DNA from: Pseudomonadaceae bacterium
GTDB lineage: Bacteria > Pseudomonadota > Gammaproteobacteria > Pseudomonadales > Pseudomonadaceae
Assembly (NCBI GenBank): GCA_900766265.1
Contig: CAAFUS010000018.1
Location: forward strand, 420,876-484,875
Direction: 5' to 3'
DNA: 64,000 bases
The notes under the pieces: generated by a model
Seen by the model: only the letters and a program-made list of their open reading frames with translations
What the model was told of the DNA's origin: nothing
Databases searched by the model: none
Shown: positions 36,584-46,942 of the stretch, piece by piece
How positions within the stretch are numbered: position 1 is the first letter of the stretch
How the letters are laid out: the number at the start of each line of letters is the position of its first letter
Position numbers and translations under genes: made by a program

Positions 36584-38637
36584 GCTTCGGGTAGCGCCCC
36601 TTGAGGTCTTTCTTGACCTCCAGGTAGGTGTTGCGCCAGAAGCTCGCCAGGTCCTGGGTGACTTGCACCGGGCGGCGCGCCGGCGACAGCAGGTGCAGCT
36701 TCACCCCGAGCCGCCCAGCCGCGATCCGCGGCGTGTCGGCCAGCCCGAACAGCTCCTGCAGCCGGACGGCGAGCATCGGCGGCTGCTCGCTGTAATCGAG
36801 CCGGATGCGCGATCCGGACGGCACCGTGATATGGGTCGGTGCCAGCTCATCGAGGCGCTGCGGCAGCGGCCAGGGCAACAGCCCCGCCAGCATGCCGGGC
36901 AGGTCCAGCTCGGCAAAATGCGCGAGGCGGGTCACCTTGCCCAGGTAGGGCTGCAGCCACTGCTCGAGGCTCGCCAGCAGCGCCGCGTCGCTCACATCGG
37001 GCCACTCGCCGTCGCCGGCGCGCAGCTCGCGTAGCAGCATCACCCGGGCCTGCCACTGGCGCAGCTCCGGCGTCCAGGGCAGCAGCTCCAGCCCTTTGCG
37101 CCGCACTAGGCCGAGCAGCGCCGCGCTGCGGGCCTCTACGTCCAGGCCCGGCAGTGGTTCGCGTGACAGCACCAGCTCGCCGATCCGGCGCTGGCGCTCG
37201 GCGCGCAGGGCACCCTCCCGATCGTCCCACTCCAGCTCGTCCAGGACCCGGACCTGCGCGGCCAGCACCGTCTCGAACAGCCCCGGGTCGAGCGCCGCGG
37301 CGCGGTAGATACGCTCCTCGCGCTGCCCCTGATGGCTGCCCAGCTCGGCGACCACCAGCCAGGGCTCCTTCATCAGGCCATCCGGCTCGGCGAACTGCGC
37401 CGCACGGCCATTGGCCAGGCGATAGGCGCCACCGCCTTCCTGGCGCTGCCGGGCGATCCGGTCGGGATAGGCGAACGCCAGCAATGCGCCCAACCAGCGC
37501 GGGTGTTGCGGGTCCGCCACAGGTTCGGTGGCGCCCCCCCGCAGCAGGCCACGAAATTGCCGGGCCAGCTGGCGGACGCGCTGGACGCCACCGCGCCCGG
37601 CTTCGAGCTGCGCCAGGCGGCTTGCCAGATCAGCCCCGCCGCCACGCTGGAAATCCCGCTCGCTGAGCAGTGCGGCCAGGTCGGCGCTGAGCCCGGCAAG
37701 CCCAAGCGTCTGACCACGCAACAGCAGGTGGGCCAGACGCGGATGGGTCGGCAGTTCGGCCATCGCCTGGCCGTGGGCGGTGAGCCGCAGCCCGCCCGCT
37801 TGCGGTGCGAGCGCGCCGAGACCTTGCAGCAGCTCACGCGCCTGGGCGTAGGCCGAGGCCGGCGGCGGGTCGAGCCAGGCCAGCTCGTCGGGCACCACGC
37901 CCCAGCGCTCGAGCTGCAGCGCCAGCCCGGCGAGGTCCGCCTGGAGCATCTCCGGCTCGGCGTACGCGGCCAGCTGGGCGTGCTGCGCCTCGGACCACAA
38001 CCGGTAGCAGACACCAGGCTGCAGGCGACCGGCACGACCGGCACGCTGGGTGGCCGAGGCGCGTGAGATCCGCCGGGTCTCCAGGCGGGTCATGCCGCTG
38101 CCGGGGTCGAAGCGCGGCAGCCGCGCCAGGCCCGCATCGACCACGACCCGCACCCCCTCGATTGTCAGGCTCGTCTCGGCGATGTTGGTCGCCAGCACCA
38201 CCTTGCGCCGTCCCGGCGGCGGGGCCTCGATCGCCGCCCGCTGGGCGCCGAGTTCCAGCTCGCCATGCAGCGGGCACAGCAGCACGTCGGACCGATCGGC
38301 AAGGGGATCGGCCAGCGCCTCGGCTACCCGGCGGATCTCGGCCTGCCCGGGCAGGAACACCAGCAGGCTGCCGTCCTCATCATCCAGCGCGCGCAGCACG
38401 GTCTGCACGACACGCGGCTCGATGCGCTCGGCCGCCTGGTACGGCTGACCCCAGCGCATCTCGACCGGGAACATCCGGCCCTCGCTGCGCACGACCGGCG
38501 CGTCGCCAAGCAGCGACGACAGCCGCTCCCCCTCGAGGGTGGCCGACATCAAGAGCACCTTCAGCGGTTCGTCGCGTAGCAGTTCGCGGGCATTGAGGGT
38601 CAGCGCCAGGGCCAGGTCGGCGTCCAGGCTGCGCTCG
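36537..38637 (-). pseudogene. hrpB: ATP-dependent helicase HrpB, cut at both ends by insertions
   Basis: About 700 codons of HrpB: LLMSATLEGERL (motif III), TNIAETSLTIEGVRVVVDAG (motif V), QRAGRAGR (motif VI), the ratchet-like region and the C-terminal HrpB domain. The N-terminal RecA domain with motifs I and II is absent. The frame begins at ERSLDADLALAL and the preceding DEFH codons are replaced by foreign sequence at 38637. The C terminus is replaced after RYPK by 15 island-coded residues. Composition is very GC-rich, unlike both flanking modules. The helicase cannot work in this form; the first ATG left is at 38558. Confidence 0.92.
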
Positions 38638-38723
38638 AAGACTTTACTATATGCATAAATTTATCAACGCCTACCAGCCCGCATGGCTGAGGCATTCTAG
38701 AGAGAAACCAAGGTGATAAAATT
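38638..38723. other. left end of the second recombinase element
   Basis: AT-rich DNA starts abruptly at 38638, after CTGCGCTCG of hrpB (codons for ERS). An intact hrpB would continue TGGAACTCGTC for DEFH. It holds the ribosome site AAGGTGAT for the TTG at 38724. Confidence 0.7.
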
Positions 38724-41027
38724 TTGACAATCATCAAAAACACCCTTGCTCTGATCAATTACCCCTTTCAAATGCTTTCACCTGACGTCGTCGTGTTGTT
38801 TCAGCGATGCGGAAAAGGGGACGTTGCCTCCCTTGATACTGCCTTGAAGGTGTTCGAGTGTTACTGCCATCTAACAAACAGCCCCGTTTTTCTGAGCAGC
38901 CTCGCAAGCAAGACATTTGCAAATACCGTACAAGGCTTTCTTATCGCCCTGGCAGGTGAGGATCTCGTCAGCACTAGACTACAGACAAGACGTCGATACG
39001 CACGAACTTTGCTGAGGGCCATTGAAAAAATGGCAATCAAATCACCTTGGATAGCAACGATAAGTTACAAGGCTTGGATAACAGATACCAATGCTGCTAC
39101 CAATAATAAAAATTCTTCGATACTCGACTCCCCTCATGCTCGCTACTGGAATGGCTGGGAAATTATCACGAGCAAAGGAATACCACACTTTCTAGCGCTC
39201 CCCTGCATTTGGCACTCGCACGGCCAAGCCTTCACTGAAGAGTTCTATGAAAATCTTCGTATCTTTTACGAGAAACAAGCAAGACCGGGGGTTAGCGACA
39301 TAAACAAATTAGCCAAATTTCTTAGCGAAAACGCTACAACTTGGCCACCAGAAACCTTTAAAAACCCAATAATGATAAAAAGATTTTTCTTGAGCTTCAT
39401 GAAAGACTTTTTCATGAGCGCTTACGATCAAAAACTTAATCTTAACTCTCAGATCAAGACCTGGGGAAGGATGATATCTAATCTAGAGGAGGCGTTCCTG
39501 CAAAGCAACGTCTGGGCACTGCCATTTGATGACAGCTTACCCAAGCCAACTGAGAGAAAAGTATCGGGAACACCCTCAAGAGTTAGCCTAAACAAAGAAG
39601 GTATTGAGGTTCACGAAAAACTCATTACATCTGTGCCGCTACACCTAACTGACACTGAGGCGATTGAAATCTTATTCCATGATATAGAAACTGATTTGCG
39701 CACAGTAAAAAATTGGGCGTACGACCAGTGCGAAAAAATATATAGCTCAACTCAGCGCAGACGAGATCTATCAAAAATTGGAACCCCTATTACATCCAGA
39801 GCCTGGGGTGTAACGGCTGAAAAACTGAATCTTAGTAATTTATGCGCAACATTCGAGCGCGATGGCTTTAGTAATGACTCCTACTATATCAATACTAGAT
39901 ATAGTGCAAAAATCTCCAAAGGACACCTAGCTGAACTTCTCGGCCTGCCCACACATGGAAAATTATTTCCATTTCAATGCCTACTGGTAATTGAGCACCC
40001 AGAAATCACCCATGGCTTCCTTAAAAAATTGATACTACACGACAAAAACGGAGATATGATCGGATTCAAAAAAACAGAAACAGAAGGAAATTGGTTAATA
40101 GGCTACAAAGATCGAAGAGGCAGCAAACTTAGCGAACAAAAAATCAAACTAAGCCCTAGCACCACTGAACTCATAGAGAAAATAATACAGATCACTAGAC
40201 CGCTAAGAGACTTCTTAAAAGGAAAAAATGACGACACTTGGAGAGAATTATTTATCACATGCGGACATGGTTTTTCTACTCCGAGCAGCGCTGAATTTCC
40301 GGCATGGAATAAATCAAACTTCAAGGGTCATCCGAAGTACTTAGATATGCTAAAGGATCAATTTCATCCACACACAACCCGCCGCAACGGGGAATTGGAG
40401 GACTTCCTAACCAGAGTATCCATGTCGACCTTAAGAGCATCTTCAGGAGTTCTGGTATACCTCAAAACAAAAAGTGTAGCTGAGATGGCGAAAGCTCTTG
40501 GTCACGCGAGATATGACACACTGCTTATGAGAAGATATCTTCCAGAAGCTATATTGGCTTTTTTCCAGACAAGATGGATTCGTATCTTTCAAAAGGGATT
40601 TATCTGCGAAGCTATGAAAGACAGCCCTTATCTATTGGAAGCAGCTAATTTTTCCAACATTGAAGAACTACATAGTTTCCTCGCCAACCATGCGCTGAAA
40701 CTTATTCCGCATCACCTTAGCAATCCAGAACACACGACAGCTGAAAATGAAATAAACACTGACCAAAGGGTTAAACAAGTATTAATTTCAATTGACCCAG
40801 GAATAATGACAGCCCTTGTCTCTTTAGAAAAAGCAGTAGATATAGCCTTGACTCCCGAAAAAGTATGTGGCCGCGCCACTTATTGGGCCGATCTTTCAAG
40901 AAAAGTAGTCGCGGAAATAAATAGAGGCAATGACTACCTACTTAAGCAACATCTCTCAGATGCCCTGACGCACTGCAATCCTGAAAAGATGAAGGAGTTA
41001 ATTTATGAAACTTCCCAGCGAACTTAA
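38724..41027 (+). CDS. large tyrosine recombinase-like protein, first of module 2 (degenerate)
   Basis: 767 residues. Near the C terminus VSMSTLRASSGVLVYLKTKS keeps the Arg but has Ser in place of the usual His. It is followed by KALGHARYDTLLMRRYLPE with the His and a possible Tyr nucleophile. No clear first Arg box is seen. The GC content is far below that of hrpB, and the gene has no counterpart in module 1 that I can align by eye. The TTG start has AAGGTGAT before it. It overlaps the next gene by 23 bp. Confidence 0.75.
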   Translation: MTIIKNTLALINYPFQMLSPDVVVLFQRCGKGDVASLDTALKVFECYCHLTNSPVFLSSLASKTFANTVQGFLIALAGEDLVSTRLQTRRRYARTLLRAIEKMAIKSPWIATISYKAWITDTNAATNNKNSSILDSPHARYWNGWEIITSKGIPHFLALPCIWHSHGQAFTEEFYENLRIFYEKQARPGVSDINKLAKFLSENATTWPPETFKNPIMIKRFFLSFMKDFFMSAYDQKLNLNSQIKTWGRMISNLEEAFLQSNVWALPFDDSLPKPTERKVSGTPSRVSLNKEGIEVHEKLITSVPLHLTDTEAIEILFHDIETDLRTVKNWAYDQCEKIYSSTQRRRDLSKIGTPITSRAWGVTAEKLNLSNLCATFERDGFSNDSYYINTRYSAKISKGHLAELLGLPTHGKLFPFQCLLVIEHPEITHGFLKKLILHDKNGDMIGFKKTETEGNWLIGYKDRRGSKLSEQKIKLSPSTTELIEKIIQITRPLRDFLKGKNDDTWRELFITCGHGFSTPSSAEFPAWNKSNFKGHPKYLDMLKDQFHPHTTRRNGELEDFLTRVSMSTLRASSGVLVYLKTKSVAEMAKALGHARYDTLLMRRYLPEAILAFFQTRWIRIFQKGFICEAMKDSPYLLEAANFSNIEELHSFLANHALKLIPHHLSNPEHTTAENEINTDQRVKQVLISIDPGIMTALVSLEKAVDIALTPEKVCGRATYWADLSRKVVAEINRGNDYLLKQHLSDALTHCNPEKMKELIYETSQRT

Positions 41028-43092
41028 TTTCTTGGATGCTTTCTTTGTAGACCCCACGAAAAAGCTACAAAGAGCAGACTGGCTCAAAAGTAACTTTCAC
41101 GACAAGATATGGCTCTACGACTTTAACCACAAGACCGATAAGGTACTCGACTGGAATATCGAACTTGAAGACGGGACCCTACTTACCGACTGGAAGAATA
41201 ATGACCTGCTTAGCGGTCTAAAATATATGCTTACTTCATCCACAGAGAAAATATCTGGCGGCGGCGCCGAGTCCAACTCAATTAGAACCCAACAAGTCAA
41301 GTTTGCAAGAGCCGTTCACGTAGTAGACTACTTACTTCTTCATTCAGCTGACTTTGAGCTGGCTAAATATGGATTGGCTGGTCTCTCTACGAATAACCTC
41401 AAATCAATATTAACTACGCTTACCCAGCACTCAGACTCTTCCGAGTCAGTATATGGATGGCGCAAACGGGTTTCCTCCTACTGCTTGGATCTTCTGAAGA
41501 GCACAAATAAGTACCTGATCAACCAAACGCTAGCAGCCATACCCGAAATGCGATTAATCACCCCCGACCAAGAGGACGAAAACGAACTGGATGTGGAGTT
41601 TGATTTAATCCCAAAATTTCGCGCCGCTCTTTACCTTAGAGGTTACTATAGGAAAGGAACTGAAAGCTGGCATTCACCAAACTCTTTGATGCTCTCAGAG
41701 CACATATATAAAAGGACACTTAAAGGAAAATCGGACTGCAAACCCATCATAAAGATCTTGTCATATTACAAACATGCTTCCGGATTTAGACGTGAACATC
41801 CACCTTTCCGGGTAACCACGGGTGAGCGAGAAACCATAACGCCGTCAGCCGCTAGTGGATATAAATCCGCGATTTATGGCATGGGAAAACTGCATGAACT
41901 TGGAGTTCCTGCGCCGGCAGTTAGCCATTTAATAGAGTTCAGTAATTTTAGAGTTAATCTATCGAGTCTAGGCAGATTTAGGACACTTCCATCCACAGTG
42001 GTATTTAGCGCATTCAAAGACTCGGTAGAGTTTCACCTCAAGTACGGCAAGATAATTGTGAATGGATTTTGCAAACTAATAATATATTGCAAAGCCCACA
42101 ACAGCCGAATCGGACAATTATCTAATAAAGAGTTTCAACACGCAGTAGGTCCGGAGCTCACATCATTAGGAGTAAAACAATGGCAACTTTCACATAGCGC
42201 AAAAGACTCGCAAAACAGGCGAAATAAAAAAGAGGAAAAGGCTAGTTACTTTGCGAAACTCCGCGCTCGCGAGGCTCTTCTTGAACTCATCGGCGTTTAT
42301 ATTGGAGCAGTACAATTAGTAGTAGGTGCTATTACTGCGCGCCGGGTCGGAGAGCTCCTCGACCTACACAGCACAACTTGTTTAGATTCCACTGAAGAAT
42401 GGCTGAACTTCTACAACCGAAAAAGCACCTACCAGCTTTATGGGCTCAGGCAGCTAGAAGCACGCCCAATTGAACCTATCGCCGTTCAAATGATTAAAAA
42501 CCTAATTCGAATGCAGAAAATTCTTGTTCGTATTGGTTACCACGAAAGTATGAATCATTTATTTGCAACGCCTGCAACTAGAGGTGACTTAGCGGACGGG
42601 CAGTCAAGCTCGTACTTATACAACCGCAACCTTGATTTTCTTTGCGACTACATCCAAACACCAGTTAACCGCAAGGGAGAACGCTACTATATTCGCCAGC
42701 ATCAGTTACGTCGATTCTTTGCGATGTTGTTCTTTCACTCTGCTAGCTTCGGCGGCTTAGAGACCTTGCAGTGGATGCTTGGTCATACTGATATTGAGCA
42801 TCTCTGGAACTATATAACCGAGACATTGGACGGAACGATTCTGCGTGGGGCTAAAGCTCAGTTTATAGCCGAGAGTCTTCATAAGGGCGAGATTAATAGC
42901 TACGTCGAGCTCGCTGACCTACTTCGGGCGCGCTATGGTACCGACGACTTTGCGCTAGTCGACACTGAAGAGCTTGAAGACCATATTTTGGAGCTGATCC
43001 AAGTGGGCGAGGTTTGCATTGAGCCAGAGTTTTTCGTCGACAACCTCGGGAAGCACATGCGCGTTATTGTAAAAATTAAAAATTTGAGTTAA
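41005..43092 (+). CDS. large tyrosine recombinase, second of module 2
   Basis: 695 residues. The catalytic boxes are ITARRVGELLDL (Arg and Glu), IRQHQLRRFFAMLF (His-x-x-Arg), and MLGHTDIEHLWNYITE with His and a likely Tyr. The upstream 400 residues probably form DNA-binding and contact domains. AAGGAG precedes the ATG at 41005. Genes of this size and order occur in multi-recombinase transposons. With its neighbours it probably drives integration into hrpB at the DEFH codons. Confidence 0.82.
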   Translation: MKLPSELNFLDAFFVDPTKKLQRADWLKSNFHDKIWLYDFNHKTDKVLDWNIELEDGTLLTDWKNNDLLSGLKYMLTSSTEKISGGGAESNSIRTQQVKFARAVHVVDYLLLHSADFELAKYGLAGLSTNNLKSILTTLTQHSDSSESVYGWRKRVSSYCLDLLKSTNKYLINQTLAAIPEMRLITPDQEDENELDVEFDLIPKFRAALYLRGYYRKGTESWHSPNSLMLSEHIYKRTLKGKSDCKPIIKILSYYKHASGFRREHPPFRVTTGERETITPSAASGYKSAIYGMGKLHELGVPAPAVSHLIEFSNFRVNLSSLGRFRTLPSTVVFSAFKDSVEFHLKYGKIIVNGFCKLIIYCKAHNSRIGQLSNKEFQHAVGPELTSLGVKQWQLSHSAKDSQNRRNKKEEKASYFAKLRAREALLELIGVYIGAVQLVVGAITARRVGELLDLHSTTCLDSTEEWLNFYNRKSTYQLYGLRQLEARPIEPIAVQMIKNLIRMQKILVRIGYHESMNHLFATPATRGDLADGQSSSYLYNRNLDFLCDYIQTPVNRKGERYYIRQHQLRRFFAMLFFHSASFGGLETLQWMLGHTDIEHLWNYITETLDGTILRGAKAQFIAESLHKGEINSYVELADLLRARYGTDDFALVDTEELEDHILELIQVGEVCIEPEFFVDNLGKHMRVIVKIKNLS

Positions 43093-43094
43093 CA

Positions 43095-43700
43095 ATGAAG
43101 ACTGACTCACGAGTGTTAAATAGCAGAAATGCTGTAATCGCTCTGCGCGACTTTCTCAGGCTGGTTACTAGAGCGCCTCATCTATTCGCTGAAAATGTAG
43201 AGCTGATCTCGGCGCTTAAAAGCCAGGCGGGGATCGCAGCATTTGAAGTCGAATTCGAGGACAATGAAGGCATCAAGCAGACGAAGGCTGTAAGTTTAAA
43301 TACGCTTAAGACATACGCCAACCAACTATTTGAGCGCGGATTTGAGGATATAAATCATCTTCGCACATCAGCCAAAGATAGCATCGACACCTTCAATAGG
43401 CGAGGTCAAAATAGTAACAAGCGTACGAAAAGCGGTTTAAAAAAGCGTATTGACGAGATGGAACGTGATCTTGAGCAACATCAAAAAATCAACCTCATCT
43501 TACTACAGGGTTTATCACATGCTATAGCTGAGTTGAAGAACGTCCGGGATACGCCTAACGAAAATCTTCGCAAAAAGCGTGTGCAAGAAGCGTTAACGAC
43601 GCTGACGATGATTGTTTCTATGAATCCGCCGCCTTTCGATCATTTTCCGCCAATTGAGAGCGATCGAACAGTGACCCAATTAGACAAGTACCGTCAATGA
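43095..43700 (+). CDS. small coiled-coil accessory protein of module 2
   Basis: 201 residues, basic and helical. A short N-terminal domain is followed by KKRIDEMERDLEQHQKINLI and more heptads (about 113-170). It starts two bases after the second recombinase and overlaps the next by four (ATGA). It corresponds in kind to the coiled-coil gene at 30591 and to TnpC of Tn554, but stands third instead of last. No recognised domain. Confidence 0.65.
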   Translation: MKTDSRVLNSRNAVIALRDFLRLVTRAPHLFAENVELISALKSQAGIAAFEVEFEDNEGIKQTKAVSLNTLKTYANQLFERGFEDINHLRTSAKDSIDTFNRRGQNSNKRTKSGLKKRIDEMERDLEQHQKINLILLQGLSHAIAELKNVRDTPNENLRKKRVQEALTTLTMIVSMNPPPFDHFPPIESDRTVTQLDKYRQ

Positions 43701-45118
43701 GTATGCAATCTATAAAGCAACTCTTCAGACCCGTCGGCGAGCTAAAGCTCTTTGATCATCACGCCCTGGGCTCTCTTGTCACGAAAGATGGATCCAACAT
43801 GCCATTTATTGTATGGCCTGATGGACGACCTTGTTTGCTTGCAAACCTTTATATGCTGGCCTTGCGAGACAGACCCGGAAGAGGCGGTCAATCCGGTCTA
43901 TCCAGAAAAGGCAGCAAAGGCGGCACCATGGGGGATTATGCAGCGAAAATCAGCCAGCTTATTCGCTATTGTTTCCACCATAATATTGATTTCATTGAAC
44001 TAAATGACAATGGATTTAGCAACTTCATCAGCTCAATTCGAACAGAATCGCTTAGGCCTGGTTCCAAACATAAGAGGAAATCTGAAACTACGGTATTGAA
44101 TGTTGGCCGGGTCTGCTTGGATTTTTTGAGTCACGTTGGCTATTTCTACGGCGACAATACCTTTGTTTCACCTACTGGTAGCATTCGCACGACTCACAAG
44201 ACAGTTACGATCAGAACCCGCTCAGGAAAAATCATTAAAAGGGACTTTGTCCACCATCACTCGCTTTCACTTTCCGGTGGACGTCCACGCACGCGTGATC
44301 CGATTACAGCGCAGAACATTGATCGTTTAAGGGAGGCCATTAACAGCCTCGGCAAAACAAGACACCTACAGATGCGCCGTCACGTCATGATTTCTCTACT
44401 GGAACATACAGGTGCTCGGCGTAGTGAAGTCGCAAACATCTTAGTCAGCGATGTCCAGGCGGCGCTAGCGATGGAGTTTCCGATGTTGCGTCTTGAGACT
44501 CTTAAACGAGGAGTGGGTGTGGAGCGTACGATACCCATTACGAAGATACTGCTGAACGAACTGAAGAAATACATAGACTTTCCTCGAAAGAAGCTAATCA
44601 ACAAATTCAGAAAGTCCAATGATCACGGCTTCCTCTTTGTATCCGACCAAAATGGCTCCAGGCTTAACGCTGACTCGATTACAAATGAGATTTCGGTGCT
44701 GAAGAGTCATGCTGGGATCAAAGAGCCTATTTGCGCACATATGTTCCGTCATGCCTTTATCACCAATTTGTTTGTTCTGCTCATTCGCAGGCACGAACTT
44801 GAAAACGTAGATGACTTCAGGCGCGCATTACTCGACAGCAAAAAATTCGTCGCAGAGGTGATGCAGTGGACTGGCCACCAGAGTCCTGATTCTGTAGAGC
44901 GCTACATTCACCTAGCCTTCGAGAAGGTATCGAATTACCACACCACGGTTTCCTCGGTTTACATGATTAAGGCGATTGAGGTCTTTGACCAAAGCCAAGA
45001 AAAACTTCTGAACGACTTAAAGGCAGGAATGCCTGTTGCCGAGTACGCAATAGAGCTTGAGAAGCTCAAGAAGTTGCGTAATGAAGACTTTGAAATTGCC
45101 AAGGCACGCGCCGCGTAA
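43697..45118 (+). CDS. tyrosine recombinase, last of module 2
   Basis: 473 residues with a canonical phage-integrase domain: LLEHTGARRSEVANILV (Arg, Glu), CAHMFRHAFITNLF (His-x-x-Arg), and MQWTGHQSPDSVERYIHLAF with His and the Tyr nucleophile. It is the most complete enzyme of module 2 and the likely strand-cleaving partner. It overlaps the coiled-coil gene as ATGA, and 132 bp later comes the stop of the second hrpB copy on the opposite strand. Confidence 0.9.
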   Translation: MSMQSIKQLFRPVGELKLFDHHALGSLVTKDGSNMPFIVWPDGRPCLLANLYMLALRDRPGRGGQSGLSRKGSKGGTMGDYAAKISQLIRYCFHHNIDFIELNDNGFSNFISSIRTESLRPGSKHKRKSETTVLNVGRVCLDFLSHVGYFYGDNTFVSPTGSIRTTHKTVTIRTRSGKIIKRDFVHHHSLSLSGGRPRTRDPITAQNIDRLREAINSLGKTRHLQMRRHVMISLLEHTGARRSEVANILVSDVQAALAMEFPMLRLETLKRGVGVERTIPITKILLNELKKYIDFPRKKLINKFRKSNDHGFLFVSDQNGSRLNADSITNEISVLKSHAGIKEPICAHMFRHAFITNLFVLLIRRHELENVDDFRRALLDSKKFVAEVMQWTGHQSPDSVERYIHLAFEKVSNYHTTVSSVYMIKAIEVFDQSQEKLLNDLKAGMPVAEYAIELEKLKKLRNEDFEIAKARAA

Positions 45119-45250
45119 ACTCGGCCGCGCCTTGTCTAGATCTTTAGGTTTTTCTTAAGCTGATCCAGCCATCAAAGCCTAGCCGCTTCGCGGATAGGCG
45201 AGCCCAGCGGCAAATCGATTTACGCACTCACCTCAAGAGCGGCGGATGAA

Positions 45251-45752
45251 TCATTGCTTTCTAGGTTTAATTCTAGCGGTCGGTTCTGCCTCCATAGGGT
45301 TATCAGGCCACCAGTGCTTGGGGTACCGACCCTTTAGATCTTTCTTCACCTGAATGTAGGTATTGGCCCAAAAGCTGGCGAGATCTTGAGTAACCTGTAC
45401 GGGTCTGCGAGCTGGAGACAGTAGATGCAGTAGTACTCCCTGACGGCCTCCTGCTATACGTGGAGTGTCAGCCATGCCAAACAGCTCCTGTAGCCTAACG
45501 GCAAGCACGGGAGGGCGTTCTGAGTAATCAATGGCAACGCGCGAGCCAGATGGCACCTCCAGCGCTTTGGGGGCTAGTTCATCGAGGCGTGCAGGTAACG
45601 GCCAAGGCAGCAACCCAAGGAGGATGCTTGAGAGATCCAAGTTAGCGAAATGACTGAGTCGGCTAACTTTGCCCAGGTATGGCCCCAGCCACACTTCAAG
45701 TGAGCTCAGGAGTGCACTATCTGACAGATCAGGCCACTCACTTTCACCCTTT
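45251..45752 (-). pseudogene. hrpB: second, divergent hrpB 3' end carried by element 2
   Basis: The minus strand encodes GESEWPDLSDSALLSSLEVW, then WPLPARLDELAPKALEVPSG, QELFGMADTPRIAGG and ASFWANTYIQVKKDLKGRYP, ending KHWWPDNPMEAEPTARIKPRKQ and TGA. It is the last 165 residues of HrpB, clearly homologous to 36584-37000 but lower in GC and different in many codons. So it comes from another lineage, not from duplication. Its 5' side is cut at 45752 by an inverted-repeat element. It is placed and oriented as a replacement 3' end supplied by the element. Confidence 0.85.
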
Positions 45753-45903
45753 TGTTGCTGCCGATGCATTTTTGACCCACATGCCGGTATTTCATTGCCC
45801 CAGTTTCGAACGCTGAACTCGCTGTTGCATTTCAACTTTTAAGACTGCTGGGTTGGGTCTGCATAGCGTCGGCACCCGGGTCAAAAAATCATCGGCGGCA
45901 ACA
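45753..45903. mobile_element. 151-bp IS21-like miniature element
   Basis: 26-bp imperfect inverted ends: TGTTGCTGCCGATG...TTTTTGACCC at 45753-45778 and its complement at 45878-45903. The ends resemble the IS21-type end at 63883 (TGTTGCCGCTGACC...CTGACCC). No coding capacity. It separates the hrpB copy from a truncated IS1182 gene, and I see no target duplication. Confidence 0.6.
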
Positions 45904-46942
45904 CCATGGGCGTTTTCGTGACAGCGATCTGTTCCGCTGGTTGTTCAATGAGGTGCTGCGGCGTTGCATGGCAGCCGGCCTAGTCAAGGGCGAAGGTTTT
46001 GCCGTCGACGCCAGCATCATCAAGGCGGATGCCAGCCGGCAACGTGGGGTAGCGGGAGATGAGGTCGATTGGAACGATCCAAAGCTCAGCAGCCGCGCAG
46101 TGCGCGAGTACCTCGAAGCCCTTGATGAAGAGGCGCTGGCTGAGGCTCTTCCCAAGAAAATTTCGCTCACAGATCCTCAGTCCCGTTGGACAGCAGCGCC
46201 AGGTGGGCCGGCCTTTTTTGCCTACTCCACGAATTACCTGATCGACACTGAGCACGGTGTGATCATGGACGTGGAAGCTACCCCGGCGCACCGTACCGCC
46301 GAAGTCGATTCGACTAGGACGATGGTCGAGCGTGTCAAAGCTCAGTTCGATCTCACACCGGAACGCCTTATCGGCGATACCGCTTATGGCACCGCCCCGA
46401 TGCTGGCCTGGATGGTCGAAGAAAAGGACATCGAGCCGCATGTGCCGGTGTGGGACAAGACTGAGCGCAAGGACGACAGCCTCTCCAGTAACGACTTCCA
46501 CTGGAACCAGGAGGCCAATGAATACCGCTGCCCAGCCGGCAAACCACTACGCAGTGAGTGGCGCGCCTTCACCCAGAAAAGATCGCGGGTGACCAAGGCC
46601 AACACCATCATTTATCGCTCCAGCCAAACCGACTGCACTACCTGTCCGCTGAAAGCGAAATGCTGCCCCAACACGCCGAATCGGAAGATCGTCCGCAGTA
46701 TCCATGAGGCTGCCCGCGATGTGGCCAGGCGCATCGCCAAGACACCGGAATACCTCGTCTCTCGCTGCGAACGAAAGAAGGTGGAGATGCTGTTCGCCCA
46801 CCTCAAACGGATCATGAAACTCGATCGTTTACGACTGCGCGGCCTGACAGGTGCCACTGACGAATTCACTTTGGCGGCGGCGGTGCAGAACCTGCGACGC
46901 ATGGCCAAGCTTTTGCCTCAAGGGCCACCGCTCACGGGATAG
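45904..46942 (+). pseudogene. IS1182-family transposase, 5' truncated
   Basis: About 345 codons of a transposase that is normally about 450 residues. The frame opens at GRFRDSDLFRWLFNEVLRRC without its N-terminal domain. It keeps GFAVDASIIKADASRQRG (first Asp), ERLIGDTAYGTAP (second Asp) and KKVEMLFAHLKRIMKLDRLR (Glu). A Cys cluster (CTTCPLKAKCCP) is typical of the family. The 5' end was lost at the miniature element. The IS right end probably lies near 47105. Inactive by truncation. Confidence 0.88.

Noticed and set aside
36839..37666. Long plus-strand frame of 275 codons inside hrpB
   Set aside because: It is the antisense of a GC-rich hrpB coding region, extremely rich in Arg, Ala and Pro, with no ribosome site. 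Typical shadow frame.
45251..45752. Second hrpB tail as a simple duplication of the host gene
   Set aside because: GC content and many residues differ from 36584-37000, so it must come from another lineage.
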